Program-made: the position numbers and the translations under genes | Assembly (NCBI GenBank): GCA_038257155.1 | Contig: JBBSJP010000006.1 | Coordinates: 62,001 to 126,000, forward strand | DNA length: 64,000 bases | DNA from: JANJTY01 sp038257155 | GTDB taxonomy: Bacteria; Pseudomonadota; Gammaproteobacteria; Xanthomonadales; Xanthomonadaceae | Reading direction: 5' to 3' | Part shown: positions 36,805 through 45,080 of the stretch, piece after piece | Numbering within the stretch: position 1 is the stretch's first letter | Layout of the letters: the number at the start of each line of letters is the position of its first letter | Notes under the pieces: model-generated | What the model saw: the letters and a program-made list of their open reading frames with translations, nothing else | Databases searched by the model: none | Told to the model about the DNA's origin: nothing

Positions 36805-38625
36805 TTACTGGTCGCGACCCATCAGACGCAGGATTGCGGGAATATCGCTTTCCAGCGCTCCCCGGCGGATTCGCTCGGCGTGCAGATAGTCGGCAATCTG
36901 GCGCCAGCTTTCGGGCTTGTGGCCGGTCCACTCGCTGGCGTCGCCACGCAGGATCAGTGCGCCGTTGCCGTCTGCGGAATAGATGTCGACCCGGCTGCGC
37001 TGGTCGCCGCGCGCATGCACGATGAATGCAGGTGCCTGGGGGTCGGATCGCAGGAATCGGCCCTGATCCGGGCGATGGCAGGCCTGTGAACTGACCAGCT
37101 GCAGGAGCGAGGGCAACAGGTCGGTCTGCTGAAACGGCAGGGTGATCTCGCCCTTGGGCAAGCCACTGGCGCCGGCGACCAGCATCGGCGTCATGGCCAG
37201 CGCTGCATCGCCGAAGCGCCCGCGTTCAGCAGACTTGAGCGGTGTCATGCTGCGGTGATCACCGAGCACGATCAGGATGCCGTTCTCGAGAAATCCGCTG
37301 GCTTCAAGATTTCGATAGAACTCGCCAAATGCGCGGTCGGCATCGATGAAAGTGGCCGACTCGTCCAGTTGGCCGGTACTGCGGTGCACGAATGGCGGAT
37401 GCGACTCAACCGTCAGCAAGGTAGCGAAATACGGAGAGCTGGCCGTTTCACGCTGCCACTGCGCGAATCGCTGGTAGAGCGCCTGGTCCTTGGCTGCCGC
37501 GAACGGGCCGCGCGCCATGCCCTGATAAAAAGAATGCTCAGCGCCCTCCCAGTAGTCGTAGCCGATCGCGCCGAACCAGGCCGGCTTGTCGAGAAATTCG
37601 AGATTTCCCGTCGTGAAGAAACTGGTGTGATAGCCGAAAGGGCGCAGCAGTCCAGCCGCCGAGCTGTCCGGATTCCCAAACCCGGCGAAGGCCTGCAGAC
37701 TGGCATAGCGACCCACCTGCGGCACGGGGTACTCGCCCGTGAGCAGGGCGATCATGCCGTGATCGGTGGTGAAGCCGTTGGCGTGAAAAGCACTGAACCA
37801 GGTATTGCGTCGCGCGATCGCATCGAACTCTGGCACCCGGCTGGTTTCGGCCACACCGAGCGCGCTGTGATAGGTCGAAAGCGACTCCCACAGCACCAGG
37901 ATCACATCGGGTCTGCGTTCCTGGCCCTTCTCACAGATCGGCGCAGGGAAGGCTTGGCGTTCTGCCAGTGCTGCCGCAAAAGCCGGGCTATAGACCTGGG
38001 CTGCACCCTGGTCCCTGTGTAGTTGCCAGAGATTGAGGAAGGCGTCGCCATTCACATGAGTTGGCGCGGACCCGGACAGGACCAGGCCTGCCATGGTCGC
38101 GACAAACGCAGCCGCACCCAGCCAGCGTGCCAGGCGCGGCTGCGGTGCGTGGGACCTCAGGCAAAGGCCAATCACTGTGAACAAGAACAGAGCGACCAGG
38201 GGCAGCGCGATCGGGTGAGCACGCAGCAGGGCACGCACGAAGTTGCTGGTGGCGCTGAGCTCACCCCCGAACTTGAATACGTCCAGCAGGTAGAGGCGGG
38301 CATTGAGCAGGGTGAGGATGGAGAGATCGGCGGCAGCCAGCAGCACCAACGTCAGTGCTGCAATCATTGCGGTGAGCCTCAGCCAGCCCGCCCGGACTGC
38401 CGCTGAGATGCCAAGCAGGCCCAGTGCGATCGCCAGAATCCAGGCGTCATTGCCGATGCTCGCAAAGCCCATGCAGCCGTCGCAATTGGCGGCCTGGCCA
38501 AGAATGGCCTCTACCTTTAGTGCGCGCAGAATGAAGAGTGTCAGCAGGAAAAGGGCCAGCAGCACGGGTGCCACGGACGTGGCGCGCGCAAGCAGGGAGG
38601 GCTTTTGGGACTTCTCGGATCGCAC
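36805..38625 (-). CDS. LTA synthase-like membrane sulfatase / phosphoglycerol transferase
   Basis: A 606-residue inner-membrane protein with about five N-terminal helices (up to about residue 190) followed by a periplasmic alkaline-phosphatase-fold domain. Metal and nucleophile landmarks: DVILVLWES, the Thr in ANGFTTDHGMIALLTGEYP (nucleophile position), HPPF, and LGDHRSM near the end of the domain. The closest known group is the LTA synthase/OpgB sulfatase-like family, which moves phosphoglycerol or phosphoethanolamine onto glycans or lipids. Gram-negative members often modify periplasmic glucans or envelope lipids; the acceptor is not known here. The start codon is GTG at 38625, with no strong ribosome site, so a start a few codons later is possible. 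It is divergent from guaB. Confidence 0.85.
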   Translation of the reverse strand: MRSEKSQKPSLLARATSVAPVLLALFLLTLFILRALKVEAILGQAANCDGCMGFASIGNDAWILAIALGLLGISAAVRAGWLRLTAMIAALTLVLLAAADLSILTLLNARLYLLDVFKFGGELSATSNFVRALLRAHPIALPLVALFLFTVIGLCLRSHAPQPRLARWLGAAAFVATMAGLVLSGSAPTHVNGDAFLNLWQLHRDQGAAQVYSPAFAAALAERQAFPAPICEKGQERRPDVILVLWESLSTYHSALGVAETSRVPEFDAIARRNTWFSAFHANGFTTDHGMIALLTGEYPVPQVGRYASLQAFAGFGNPDSSAAGLLRPFGYHTSFFTTGNLEFLDKPAWFGAIGYDYWEGAEHSFYQGMARGPFAAAKDQALYQRFAQWQRETASSPYFATLLTVESHPPFVHRSTGQLDESATFIDADRAFGEFYRNLEASGFLENGILIVLGDHRSMTPLKSAERGRFGDAALAMTPMLVAGASGLPKGEITLPFQQTDLLPSLLQLVSSQACHRPDQGRFLRSDPQAPAFIVHARGDQRSRVDIYSADGNGALILRGDASEWTGHKPESWRQIADYLHAERIRRGALESDIPAILRLMGRDQ

Positions 38626-38643
38626 GTTGGAGGACTGGAAAGA

Positions 38644-38671
38644 GGTAAACCGGTATTATTGACCGTTTACC
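38644..38671. promoter_or_regulatory. Inverted repeat in the guaB upstream region
   Basis: GGTAAACCGGT and ACCGTTTACC form an imperfect inverted repeat around TATTATTG, between the divergent sulfatase and guaB genes. It could bind a regulator of either gene. No protein is assigned. Confidence 0.35.
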
Positions 38672-38783
38672 GCCGCGCGAGCGGGGGCTATGACGCCCCA
38701 GGCTCGACGGCATCCCGCCCGCGCAGTGCAATGCGCTGGCGGCATGACGCGCGGCGCGACATCCCCCCAGGAGCCCACCGCGC

Positions 38784-40238
38784 ATGCGAATCCAGGCCGA
38801 AGCGCTCACCTTCGACGATGTTTCCCTCGTACCAGCCCATTCCGTGGTCCTGCCCAAGGACGTCAGTCTTGTCACCCGGCTGAGTCGCGGAATCCTGCTC
38901 AACCTGCCGATCGCTGCCGCTGCAATGGACACGGTCACCGAAGCGCGGCTGGCCATTGCCATGGCCCAGCTGGGCGGCATCGGCATCCTGCACAAGAACA
39001 TGAGCATCGCGCAGCAGGCGGCTGAAGTGATGCAGGTGAAGAATTTCGAAGCTGGCGTGATCCGTGAGCCATTCACCGTCAGCCCTGATACCACCATTGG
39101 CGAAGTGCTGAAGCTGACCCGCGCGCGCAACATCTCCGGTGTGCCAGTGGTCGACGGCAGCCAGCTCGTCGGCATCGTGACCAGTCGCGACATGCGCTTC
39201 GAGAAGAAGCTCGATGATCCGGTCCGCAACATCATGACCAAGAAAGACCGTCTGGTGACGGTGGGCGAGGGCGCCAGCGACGACGAGGTGCTGGAGCTGA
39301 TGCACCGGCATCGCATCGAAAAGGTACTGGTGGTGGACGACGCCTTCCACCTGCGTGGCCTGATCACGGTGAAGGACATCCAGAAAGCACGCGACAACCC
39401 GAATGCAGCCAAGGACGCTGACGAGCAGCTGCTGGCTGGCGCCGCGGTCGGCGTGGGCGGCGACACCGAGGCACGCATCGAGGCACTGGTCCAGGCCGGC
39501 GTCGACGTAGTGGTGGTGGATACGGCACACGGCCACTCTCAAGGCGTGCTGGATCGCGTCGCCTGGGTCAAGAAGCGCTATCCGCAGCTGCAGGTGATCG
39601 GCGGCAATATCGTCACCGGTGACGCCGCGCTGGCATTGATGGATGCCGGCGCCGACGCAGTGAAAGTGGGCGTGGGTCCGGGTTCGATCTGCACCACGCG
39701 CATCGTGGCTGGCGTCGGCGTGCCGCAGATTACGGCCATCGACATGGTGGCCAGTGCGTTGCAGGACCGCATCCCGCTGATCGCCGATGGCGGCGTGCGC
39801 TATTCCGGCGACATCGGCAAGGCCCTGGCCGCCGGCGCGTCCTGCGTGATGATCGGTGGCCTGTTCGCTGGTACCGAGGAAGCGCCTGGTGAAGTCGAAT
39901 TGTTCCAGGGTCGCAGCTACAAGAGCTACCGCGGCATGGGCAGCCTGGGCGCGATGGAGAAGGGCAGCAAGGACCGCTACTTCCAGGACGCATCCGACGC
40001 CGACAAGCTGGTACCGGAAGGCATCGAAGGCCGCGTGCCGTATCGCGGCCCGCTGAGCGGCATCGTGCACCAGCTGGTCGGCGGCATCCGCGCCACCATG
40101 GGCTACGTTGGCTGCGCCAGCATTGACGAAATGCGCAGCAAGCCCAGCTTCGTACGGGTGACCTCGGCAGGCACCCGCGAAAGCCATGTGCATGATGTGC
40201 AGATCACCAAAGAGCCGCCGAATTATCGGATGGGGTGA
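38784..40238 (+). CDS. guaB: Inosine-5'-monophosphate dehydrogenase
   Basis: A 484-residue enzyme that oxidises IMP to XMP with NAD+, the first committed step to GMP. The TIM barrel starts LTFDDVSLVPAHS; two CBS domains are inserted at about 95-205 (IREPFTVSPDTTIGEV, IMTKKDRLVTV); the catalytic loop is GPGSICTTRIVAGVG with the nucleophilic Cys; and the flap contains YRGMGSLGAM and the Arg-Tyr region PYRGPLSG. Length and motifs are normal for bacteria. guaA follows after a 259-base repeat-filled spacer, giving the usual gua order. The antisense long frames are shadows. Confidence 0.98.
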   Translation: MRIQAEALTFDDVSLVPAHSVVLPKDVSLVTRLSRGILLNLPIAAAAMDTVTEARLAIAMAQLGGIGILHKNMSIAQQAAEVMQVKNFEAGVIREPFTVSPDTTIGEVLKLTRARNISGVPVVDGSQLVGIVTSRDMRFEKKLDDPVRNIMTKKDRLVTVGEGASDDEVLELMHRHRIEKVLVVDDAFHLRGLITVKDIQKARDNPNAAKDADEQLLAGAAVGVGGDTEARIEALVQAGVDVVVVDTAHGHSQGVLDRVAWVKKRYPQLQVIGGNIVTGDAALALMDAGADAVKVGVGPGSICTTRIVAGVGVPQITAIDMVASALQDRIPLIADGGVRYSGDIGKALAAGASCVMIGGLFAGTEEAPGEVELFQGRSYKSYRGMGSLGAMEKGSKDRYFQDASDADKLVPEGIEGRVPYRGPLSGIVHQLVGGIRATMGYVGCASIDEMRSKPSFVRVTSAGTRESHVHDVQITKEPPNYRMG

Positions 40239-40245
40239 AGAGACA

Positions 40246-40473
40246 GGGAACAGGGAACGGGGAACAGGGAACGGGGAGGAGCCAACAGCCGTGGGCTCTT
40301 GCCGTTTCGTGGAGGAGTGGTGTTTCGGCTCTTCCAGTCCTAACCGGAACCAGCTTCGCTCTTCGCCTTTCGCATTTCGCATTTCGCATTTCGCCTTTCG
40401 CTCTTCGCTCTTGCTTCCCCGTTCCCCGTTCCCCGTTCCCGGTCTTTTCTTCCGTTCCCCGTTCCCCGTTCCC
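40246..40473. repeat. Heptanucleotide tandem repeats between guaB and guaA
   Basis: Several 7-bp tandem runs fill the guaB-guaA spacer: GGGAACR x4 (40246-40273), CGCNYTT-type x8 (40357-40412; CGCATTT, CGCCTTT and CGCTCTT units), and CGTTCCC x3 (40420-40440) and x3 (40453-40473). The first run is the reverse complement of the last ones, so the transcript could fold into a long hairpin. All units have period 7 although their sequences differ. Confidence 0.85.
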
Positions 40474-40497
40474 CGTCCCCGCTCTTAGGCTCCACAA

Positions 40498-42063
40498 ATG
40501 AACATCCACACCGACAAGATCCTGATCCTCGATTTCGGCGCGCAGTACACCCAGCTGATTGCGCGGCGCATCCGCGAGATTGGGGTTTACTGCGAGATCT
40601 GGGCCTGGGATCACAGCCCGGAAGATATCGCTGCTTTCGCGCCAAAGGGCATCATCTTTTCCGGTGGGCCGGAGTCGACCACGGCTGCTGATGCGCCGCG
40701 TGCGCCGCAGCAGGCGTTTGACCTGGGTGTGCCGATTCTTGGCATCTGTTATGGCATGCAGACCATTGCTGCCCAGCTCGGCGGCAAGACTGAAGCGGAT
40801 CTGGAGCGTGAATTCGGTTATGCGGAAGTCGAGGCCACTGCGTCCTGTCGCCTGCTGGATGGTCTGAAGGATCACGCCGGCTCGCCGCCGCGACTCGATG
40901 TGTGGATGAGCCATGGTGACCGCGTCAGCGCAGTGCCACCCGGCTTCAGCGTGGTAGCACGCACCGCCAGTGTGCCGATCGTGGCGATGGCGGACGAGCA
41001 GCGTCGCATCTATGGCGTGCAGTTCCATCCGGAAGTCACCCATACCCGCCAGGGCGGAGCGATGCTGGAGCGCTTCGTGGTCGAGATCAGCGGCTGCCGC
41101 ACGCTGTGGACCGCTGCAAACATCGCCGAGGACCAGATCGCCCGAGTGCGTGAGCAGGTCGGCGACGATCACGTGCTTCTCGGGCTTTCCGGTGGCGTCG
41201 ATTCTTCCGTCGTCGCGGCTTTGTTGCACAAGGCCTTGGGCGATCGGCTGACCTGCGTGTTCGTCGACACCGGCCTGCTGCGCTGGCAGGAGGGCGACCA
41301 GGTGATGGCCACCATGGCCGAGCACATGGGTGTGAAGGTGATCCGCGTCGATGCGCGCGAACGATTCTTTGCCGCGCTCGAAGGTCAATGTGATCCCGAG
41401 GCCAAGCGCAAGGTCATCGGACGGCTGTTCGTCGAGGTGTTCGACGAGGAGTCGTCGAAGATCGCCAACGTGAAATGGCTGGCGCAGGGCACGATCTATC
41501 CCGACGTGATTGAATCGGCCGGCAGCAAGACCGGCAAGGCGCACGTCATCAAGAGCCACCATAACGTCGGCGGACTGCCCGAGCACATGAAGCTGGGCCT
41601 GGTCGAGCCGCTGCGTGAACTGTTCAAGGACGAAGTGCGCCGCCTTGGCGTTGCCCTTGGGCTGCCGCGCGAAATGGTCTACCGGCATCCGTTCCCCGGC
41701 CCGGGCCTGGGCGTGCGCATCCTGGGCGAGGTCAAGCCCGAGTACGCCGAGCTGTTGGCCAAGGCCGACCACATCTTCATCCAGGAGCTGCGCAACGCAG
41801 GGCTGTACGACAAGGTCAGCCAGGCCTTTGCCGTGTTCCTGCCGGTCAAGTCGGTCGGCGTGGTCGGTGATGCGCGTGCCTACGAATGGGTGATCGCGTT
41901 GCGAGCCGTCGAAACCATCGACTTCATGACCGCGCAGTGGGCTCACCTGCCCTACGATTTCCTTGATCTGGTCTCGCGCCGCATCATCAACGAATTACGC
42001 GGCATCTCGCGGGTGGTGTACGACATTTCCGGCAAACCGCCAGCAACAATTGAATGGGAGTAG
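40498..42063 (+). CDS. guaA: GMP synthase (glutamine-hydrolysing)
   Basis: A 521-residue enzyme that converts XMP to GMP using ATP and glutamine. The N-terminal class I glutamine amidotransferase has GICYGMQ (nucleophilic Cys) and HPEVTHT (His-x-Glu). The ATP pyrophosphatase follows with the P-loop GLSGGVDSSV, and the C-terminal dimerisation domain ends ISGKPPATIEWE, the conserved XMP-binding end. It is complete and of normal length. The ATG at 40498 follows directly after the heptamer-rich spacer. The stop codon is the first triplet of the tandem hairpin repeat at 42058. Confidence 0.98.
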   Translation: MNIHTDKILILDFGAQYTQLIARRIREIGVYCEIWAWDHSPEDIAAFAPKGIIFSGGPESTTAADAPRAPQQAFDLGVPILGICYGMQTIAAQLGGKTEADLEREFGYAEVEATASCRLLDGLKDHAGSPPRLDVWMSHGDRVSAVPPGFSVVARTASVPIVAMADEQRRIYGVQFHPEVTHTRQGGAMLERFVVEISGCRTLWTAANIAEDQIARVREQVGDDHVLLGLSGGVDSSVVAALLHKALGDRLTCVFVDTGLLRWQEGDQVMATMAEHMGVKVIRVDARERFFAALEGQCDPEAKRKVIGRLFVEVFDEESSKIANVKWLAQGTIYPDVIESAGSKTGKAHVIKSHHNVGGLPEHMKLGLVEPLRELFKDEVRRLGVALGLPREMVYRHPFPGPGLGVRILGEVKPEYAELLAKADHIFIQELRNAGLYDKVSQAFAVFLPVKSVGVVGDARAYEWVIALRAVETIDFMTAQWAHLPYDFLDLVSRRIINELRGISRVVYDISGKPPATIEWE

Positions 42064-42340
42064 GCGGCCTGTTCGCGAGCCACTGGCTCGCAGGCCGCCT
42101 ACTGACCGGCCACGGATGGCCGGGCCGGGCTGTCCATGGTCGAAATGTTCCGCCATGGAGGGCAGCCGCTGAAGTCAACGGACAATAGTGATGAATGATG
42201 TTGAGTAGGCGGCCTGTTCGCGAGCCACTGGCTCGCAGGCCGCCTACTGACCGGCCATGGATGGCCGGGCCGGGCTGACCCTGGTCGAAATTTCTCGCCA
42301 TGGAAGGCCGCCGGGAGACGAAAGCGGACATTAAGATGAG
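42058..42340. repeat. Tandem duplication with strong hairpins after guaA
   Basis: Two copies of a unit with a 146-base offset: 42058-42203 and 42204-about 42340. Each begins with a long nested palindrome (GTAGGCGGCCTG ... CAGGCCGCCTAC around GCGAGCC-ACT-GGCTCGC; 42060-42102 and 42206-42248) and contains CATGGATGGCCGGGCCGGGC-like sequence. Copies are nearly identical at the hairpin and diverge towards the 3' end. The first hairpin begins inside the guaA stop region and could end its transcript. No gene is seen here apart from the extended start of the next frame. Confidence 0.8.
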
Positions 42341-42368
42341 GGATCTTCTGGAGTCGGAAACCAGCGCG

Positions 42369-43394
42369 ATGTCGTTCTGGGTCTACATGCTGCGTTGTGC
42401 GGATGAGTCCTTCTACGTCGGGCATACGGACGATGTGGAGGCTCGTCTGGCACAGCATCACAGCGGAGCGGATCCAGGTTGTCACACCTTCAAGCGGCGT
42501 CCGCTTGAGCTGGTTTTTGCGCAGGAATGTACGACACGCATCGAGGCCTTGGAGTCCGAGCAGCGAATCAAGCGCTGGAGCCGGGCCAAGAAGGAGGCGT
42601 TGATTGCGTCGGATTGGGGTGCGCTGAAGTCTTTGGCGAAGCGCCGAACGCCCAGGGCTGAGGCTGGTGGTTCGATCGCTTCAGTCTCGAGCGACCGCGA
42701 AGCGGTCGCCTCGACTTCCGCGCCTCACCACGAACGGGTTAAGAAGGAGCGGTCCGCGACCTTCACGCCTCACTGCGAACGGGCTGGGATGGATCTGTCC
42801 ACGAAATCCGCGCCTCGCCTCGAACAGGCCAGGAAAAGCGAATCCTTACAATTTCCCGTTCGTGGTGAGGAGGCGTCGAGGCGCCTCGCAGGGGCGAACG
42901 AGAGGCCGTCTCGAACCACATGCCAAACCTCCGACGAAACCTGGATGCGCCACGCCCTCGCCCTGGCCGATCGCGCCGAGCGCGAAGATGACGAAGTGCC
43001 CGTGGGTGCGGTGCTGGTAGCCGCCGATGGCAGCCTGTTGGCCGAAGGCTGGAACCGCAACATCGTCGATCACGATCCCACCGCGCACGCTGAAATTGTG
43101 GCCATACGTCAGGCCGGCATGCGACTTGGAAACCATCGCCTGGTTGGCTGCACCCTGTATGTAACCCTGGAACCCTGCGCCATGTGCGCGATGGCGATGG
43201 TGCATGCGCGGATGGTGCGGGTGGTGTACGCCGCGTCCGATCCGAAGACCGGCGCCTGCGGAAGTGTGTTCGACTTGCTTGCCGATCCACGCCACAACCA
43301 CCGCATCGAAGTCGTCGGTGGCGTGATGGCGGACGAGGCCAGCCGCCGTCTGAGCAACTACTTCCGGCGCAAGCGCGGCAAGCCGCCGCTGTAG
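42369..43394 (+). CDS. tadA: GIY-YIG nuclease domain fused in frame to tRNA adenosine deaminase (TadA)
   Basis: One uninterrupted 341-residue frame. Residues 1-85 are a GIY-YIG domain of the YhbQ/UPF0213 type (FWVYMLRCADESFYVGHTDD, then ESEQRIKRWSRAKKEALI). Residues 193-341 are a complete TadA that makes inosine 34 in tRNA-Arg: zinc motifs TAHAEIV and PCAMCAMAM, and the EVPVGAVLV lead. The two are normally separate proteins. The roughly 105-residue linker is low-complexity and encoded by intergenic repeat DNA (TTCGTGGTGAGGAG ... GTCTCGAACCAC, as at 46393-46455). Either a repeat insertion removed the first stop and fused the genes, or TadA is also started internally at ATG 42945. The ATG at 42369 starts the GIY-YIG domain; 42300 is also in frame. 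Confidence 0.85.
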   Translation: MSFWVYMLRCADESFYVGHTDDVEARLAQHHSGADPGCHTFKRRPLELVFAQECTTRIEALESEQRIKRWSRAKKEALIASDWGALKSLAKRRTPRAEAGGSIASVSSDREAVASTSAPHHERVKKERSATFTPHCERAGMDLSTKSAPRLEQARKSESLQFPVRGEEASRRLAGANERPSRTTCQTSDETWMRHALALADRAEREDDEVPVGAVLVAADGSLLAEGWNRNIVDHDPTAHAEIVAIRQAGMRLGNHRLVGCTLYVTLEPCAMCAMAMVHARMVRVVYAASDPKTGACGSVFDLLADPRHNHRIEVVGGVMADEASRRLSNYFRRKRGKPPL

Positions 43395-43458
43395 TCTAGT
43401 TGCGCGGAAACTGGCGACTCTTGCGGCGCCGTATCCAACCGGGGCGGTCCTCGCACGC

Positions 43459-43481
43459 GCTCTGTTGCATCGCAACAGAGC
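43459..43481 (+). promoter_or_regulatory. Perfect hairpin upstream of the putative arg leader
   Basis: GCTCTGTTGC-ATC-GCAACAGAGC, a perfect 10-bp stem with a 3-base loop, 65 bases after tadA and 20 bases before the leader ATG. No T-run follows, so it could be a tadA 3' end, an operator or part of the leader fold. Confidence 0.5.
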
Positions 43482-43500
43482 CTATGCAAGACTCGCAATC

Positions 43501-43605
43501 ATGCTGATGCCGAAGCCCGACGCCGAGATCCTGACCGCTGCCCGCATGGCCGCTGGCATGACCTCGCGTGCCCGCCGACCGTTGAGCCCATTCCGCGCTG
43601 GGTAG
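43501..43605 (+). CDS. Putative arginine leader peptide upstream of argF'
   Basis: A 34-codon frame starting MLMPKPDAEILTAARMAAGM and ending with an Arg-rich tail, SRARRPLSPFRAG. Four of the last 12 residues are Arg (codons at 43567, 43573, 43576 and 43594). It is followed at once by an intrinsic terminator (43637-43669) and then by argF', the layout of an attenuator. GCTGGG at 43597-43602, which overlaps the end of the frame, can pair with CCCAGC at 43639-43644, the 5' arm of the terminator. A ribosome stalled at the Arg codons would leave this pairing free. Against it: the ribosome site is weak, and the first half looks like a fragment of an XRE-type helix-turn-helix protein (ILTAARMAAGMT), so it may instead be a gene relic. 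Confidence 0.4.
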   Translation: MLMPKPDAEILTAARMAAGMTSRARRPLSPFRAG

Positions 43606-43636
43606 CGACGTTCGAGCCTGCATCCGATCAGACCTG

Positions 43637-43669
43637 AGCCCAGCCATCGCGCTGGGCTTTTGCGTTTTT
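43637..43669 (+). terminator. Intrinsic terminator upstream of argF'
   Basis: AGCCCAGC-CATCGC-GCTGGGCT followed by TTTTGCGTTTTT: an 8-bp stem and a T-rich tail. It lies between the putative leader and argF' rather than directly after tadA (240 bases earlier), which fits transcription attenuation of the arginine genes. Confidence 0.8.
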
Positions 43670-43704
43670 CGCTTACCGATTTTCGCTTTTGACGTTGCTC
43701 CAGC

Positions 43705-43725
43705 GAATCCCGAATCCCAAATCCC
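43705..43725 (+). repeat. GAATCCC heptamer run before argF'
   Basis: Three 7-bp units, GAATCCC GAATCCC AAATCCC, lying 9 bases before the argF' ATG. They belong to the period-7 repeats seen in other spacers of this region. Confidence 0.7.
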
Positions 43726-43734
43726 GGACTCTCC

Positions 43735-44739
43735 ATGAAGCACTTCCTAAACACCCAGGACTGCACCCGCGCCGAGCTTGACGCCCTGCTGGCGCTTGCC
43801 GCCGAACTCAAGCGCAACAAGTTCGGCGATCAGCTCAAGGGCAAGTCGATCGCCCTGCTGTTCTTCAACCCCTCGCTACGTACGCGCACCAGCTTCGAAC
43901 TGGGCGCAACCCAGCTTGGCGGCACCGCCATCGTGCTGGCACCAGGCAAGGATGCCTGGCCGATCGAGTTCGAGTTCGGCACGGTGATGGACGGCGAGGC
44001 CGAAGAGCACATCGCCGAGGTGGCGCGCGTGCTGTCGCGCTATGTCGACCTGATCGGTGTACGCGCCTTCCCCAAGTTCGTCGACTGGACCGTCGACCGT
44101 CAGGATCGCGTGCTGAAGGGCTTCGCCAAGTACGCGACTGTCCCGGTTATCAACCTGGAGACGATAACCCATCCCTGCCAGGAACTGGCCCACATCCTGG
44201 CCCTGCAGGAGCACTTTGGCACCACCGACCTGCGTGGCAAGAAGTACGTGCTGACCTGGACCTACCATCCCAAGCCGCTCAACACCGCCGTAGCCAATTC
44301 CGCCCTGACCATTGCCACCCGCATGGGCATGGACGTGACCCTGCTGTGCCCGACACCGGAATACGTGCTGGACGACCGTTACATCAGCTGGGCCGAACAG
44401 AACATCGTGGAAAGCGGCGGCAGCCTGACCATCAGCCACGACATCGAGTACGCCTACCGCGGCGCTGACGTGGTCTACGCCAAGAGTTGGGGCGCCTTGC
44501 CCTACTTCGGCAACTGGGCGCCGGAACTGCCGATCCGCGAAGCGCACAAGCACTTTATCGTCGACGAAGCCAAGATGGCCCTGACCAACAGGGGCGTGTT
44601 CAGCCACTGCCTGCCCCTGCGCCGCAACATCAAGGCGACGGACGGCGTGATGGATTCGCCGGCCTGCATTGCCATCGAAGAGGCCGAGAACCGGCTGCAT
44701 GTGCAGAAGGCGGTGATGGCGCGGTTGGTGGGCGCTTGA
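43735..44739 (+). CDS. argF': N-acetylornithine carbamoyltransferase
   Basis: A 334-residue transcarbamylase that makes N-acetylcitrulline from N-acetylornithine and carbamoyl phosphate, replacing ornithine carbamoyltransferase in Xanthomonadales. The carbamoyl-phosphate site is SLRTRTSFELG and HPCQELAHI. From memory of the Xanthomonas campestris enzyme, Glu90 (VMDGEAEEHI) corresponds to Glu92, which selects N-acetyl- over N-succinylornithine, and the Lys in LPLRRNIKATDGVMDS to carboxylated Lys302. Downstream argE then removes the acetyl group from acetylcitrulline. It is the first gene of the arginine block; transcription may be controlled by the terminator and leader upstream. Length and sequence are typical. 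Confidence 0.96.
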   Translation: MKHFLNTQDCTRAELDALLALAAELKRNKFGDQLKGKSIALLFFNPSLRTRTSFELGATQLGGTAIVLAPGKDAWPIEFEFGTVMDGEAEEHIAEVARVLSRYVDLIGVRAFPKFVDWTVDRQDRVLKGFAKYATVPVINLETITHPCQELAHILALQEHFGTTDLRGKKYVLTWTYHPKPLNTAVANSALTIATRMGMDVTLLCPTPEYVLDDRYISWAEQNIVESGGSLTISHDIEYAYRGADVVYAKSWGALPYFGNWAPELPIREAHKHFIVDEAKMALTNRGVFSHCLPLRRNIKATDGVMDSPACIAIEEAENRLHVQKAVMARLVGA

Positions 44740-44773
44740 AGATGAAGCGGGAACAAGGAACGGAGTAAGTTCG

Positions 44774-45002
<229 letters not shown>

Positions 45003-45080
45003 TGCTCCTGCTCCGTTCCCCGTTTCCGCTTCATCAAACCCATCGAACCCAGAACACTTAACAATCCCGGATAGCAACCA

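Noticed and set aside
38688..41946. Long minus-strand frames opposite guaB and guaA
   Set aside because: Shadows of two unmistakable enzymes; His/Gln-rich with no family.
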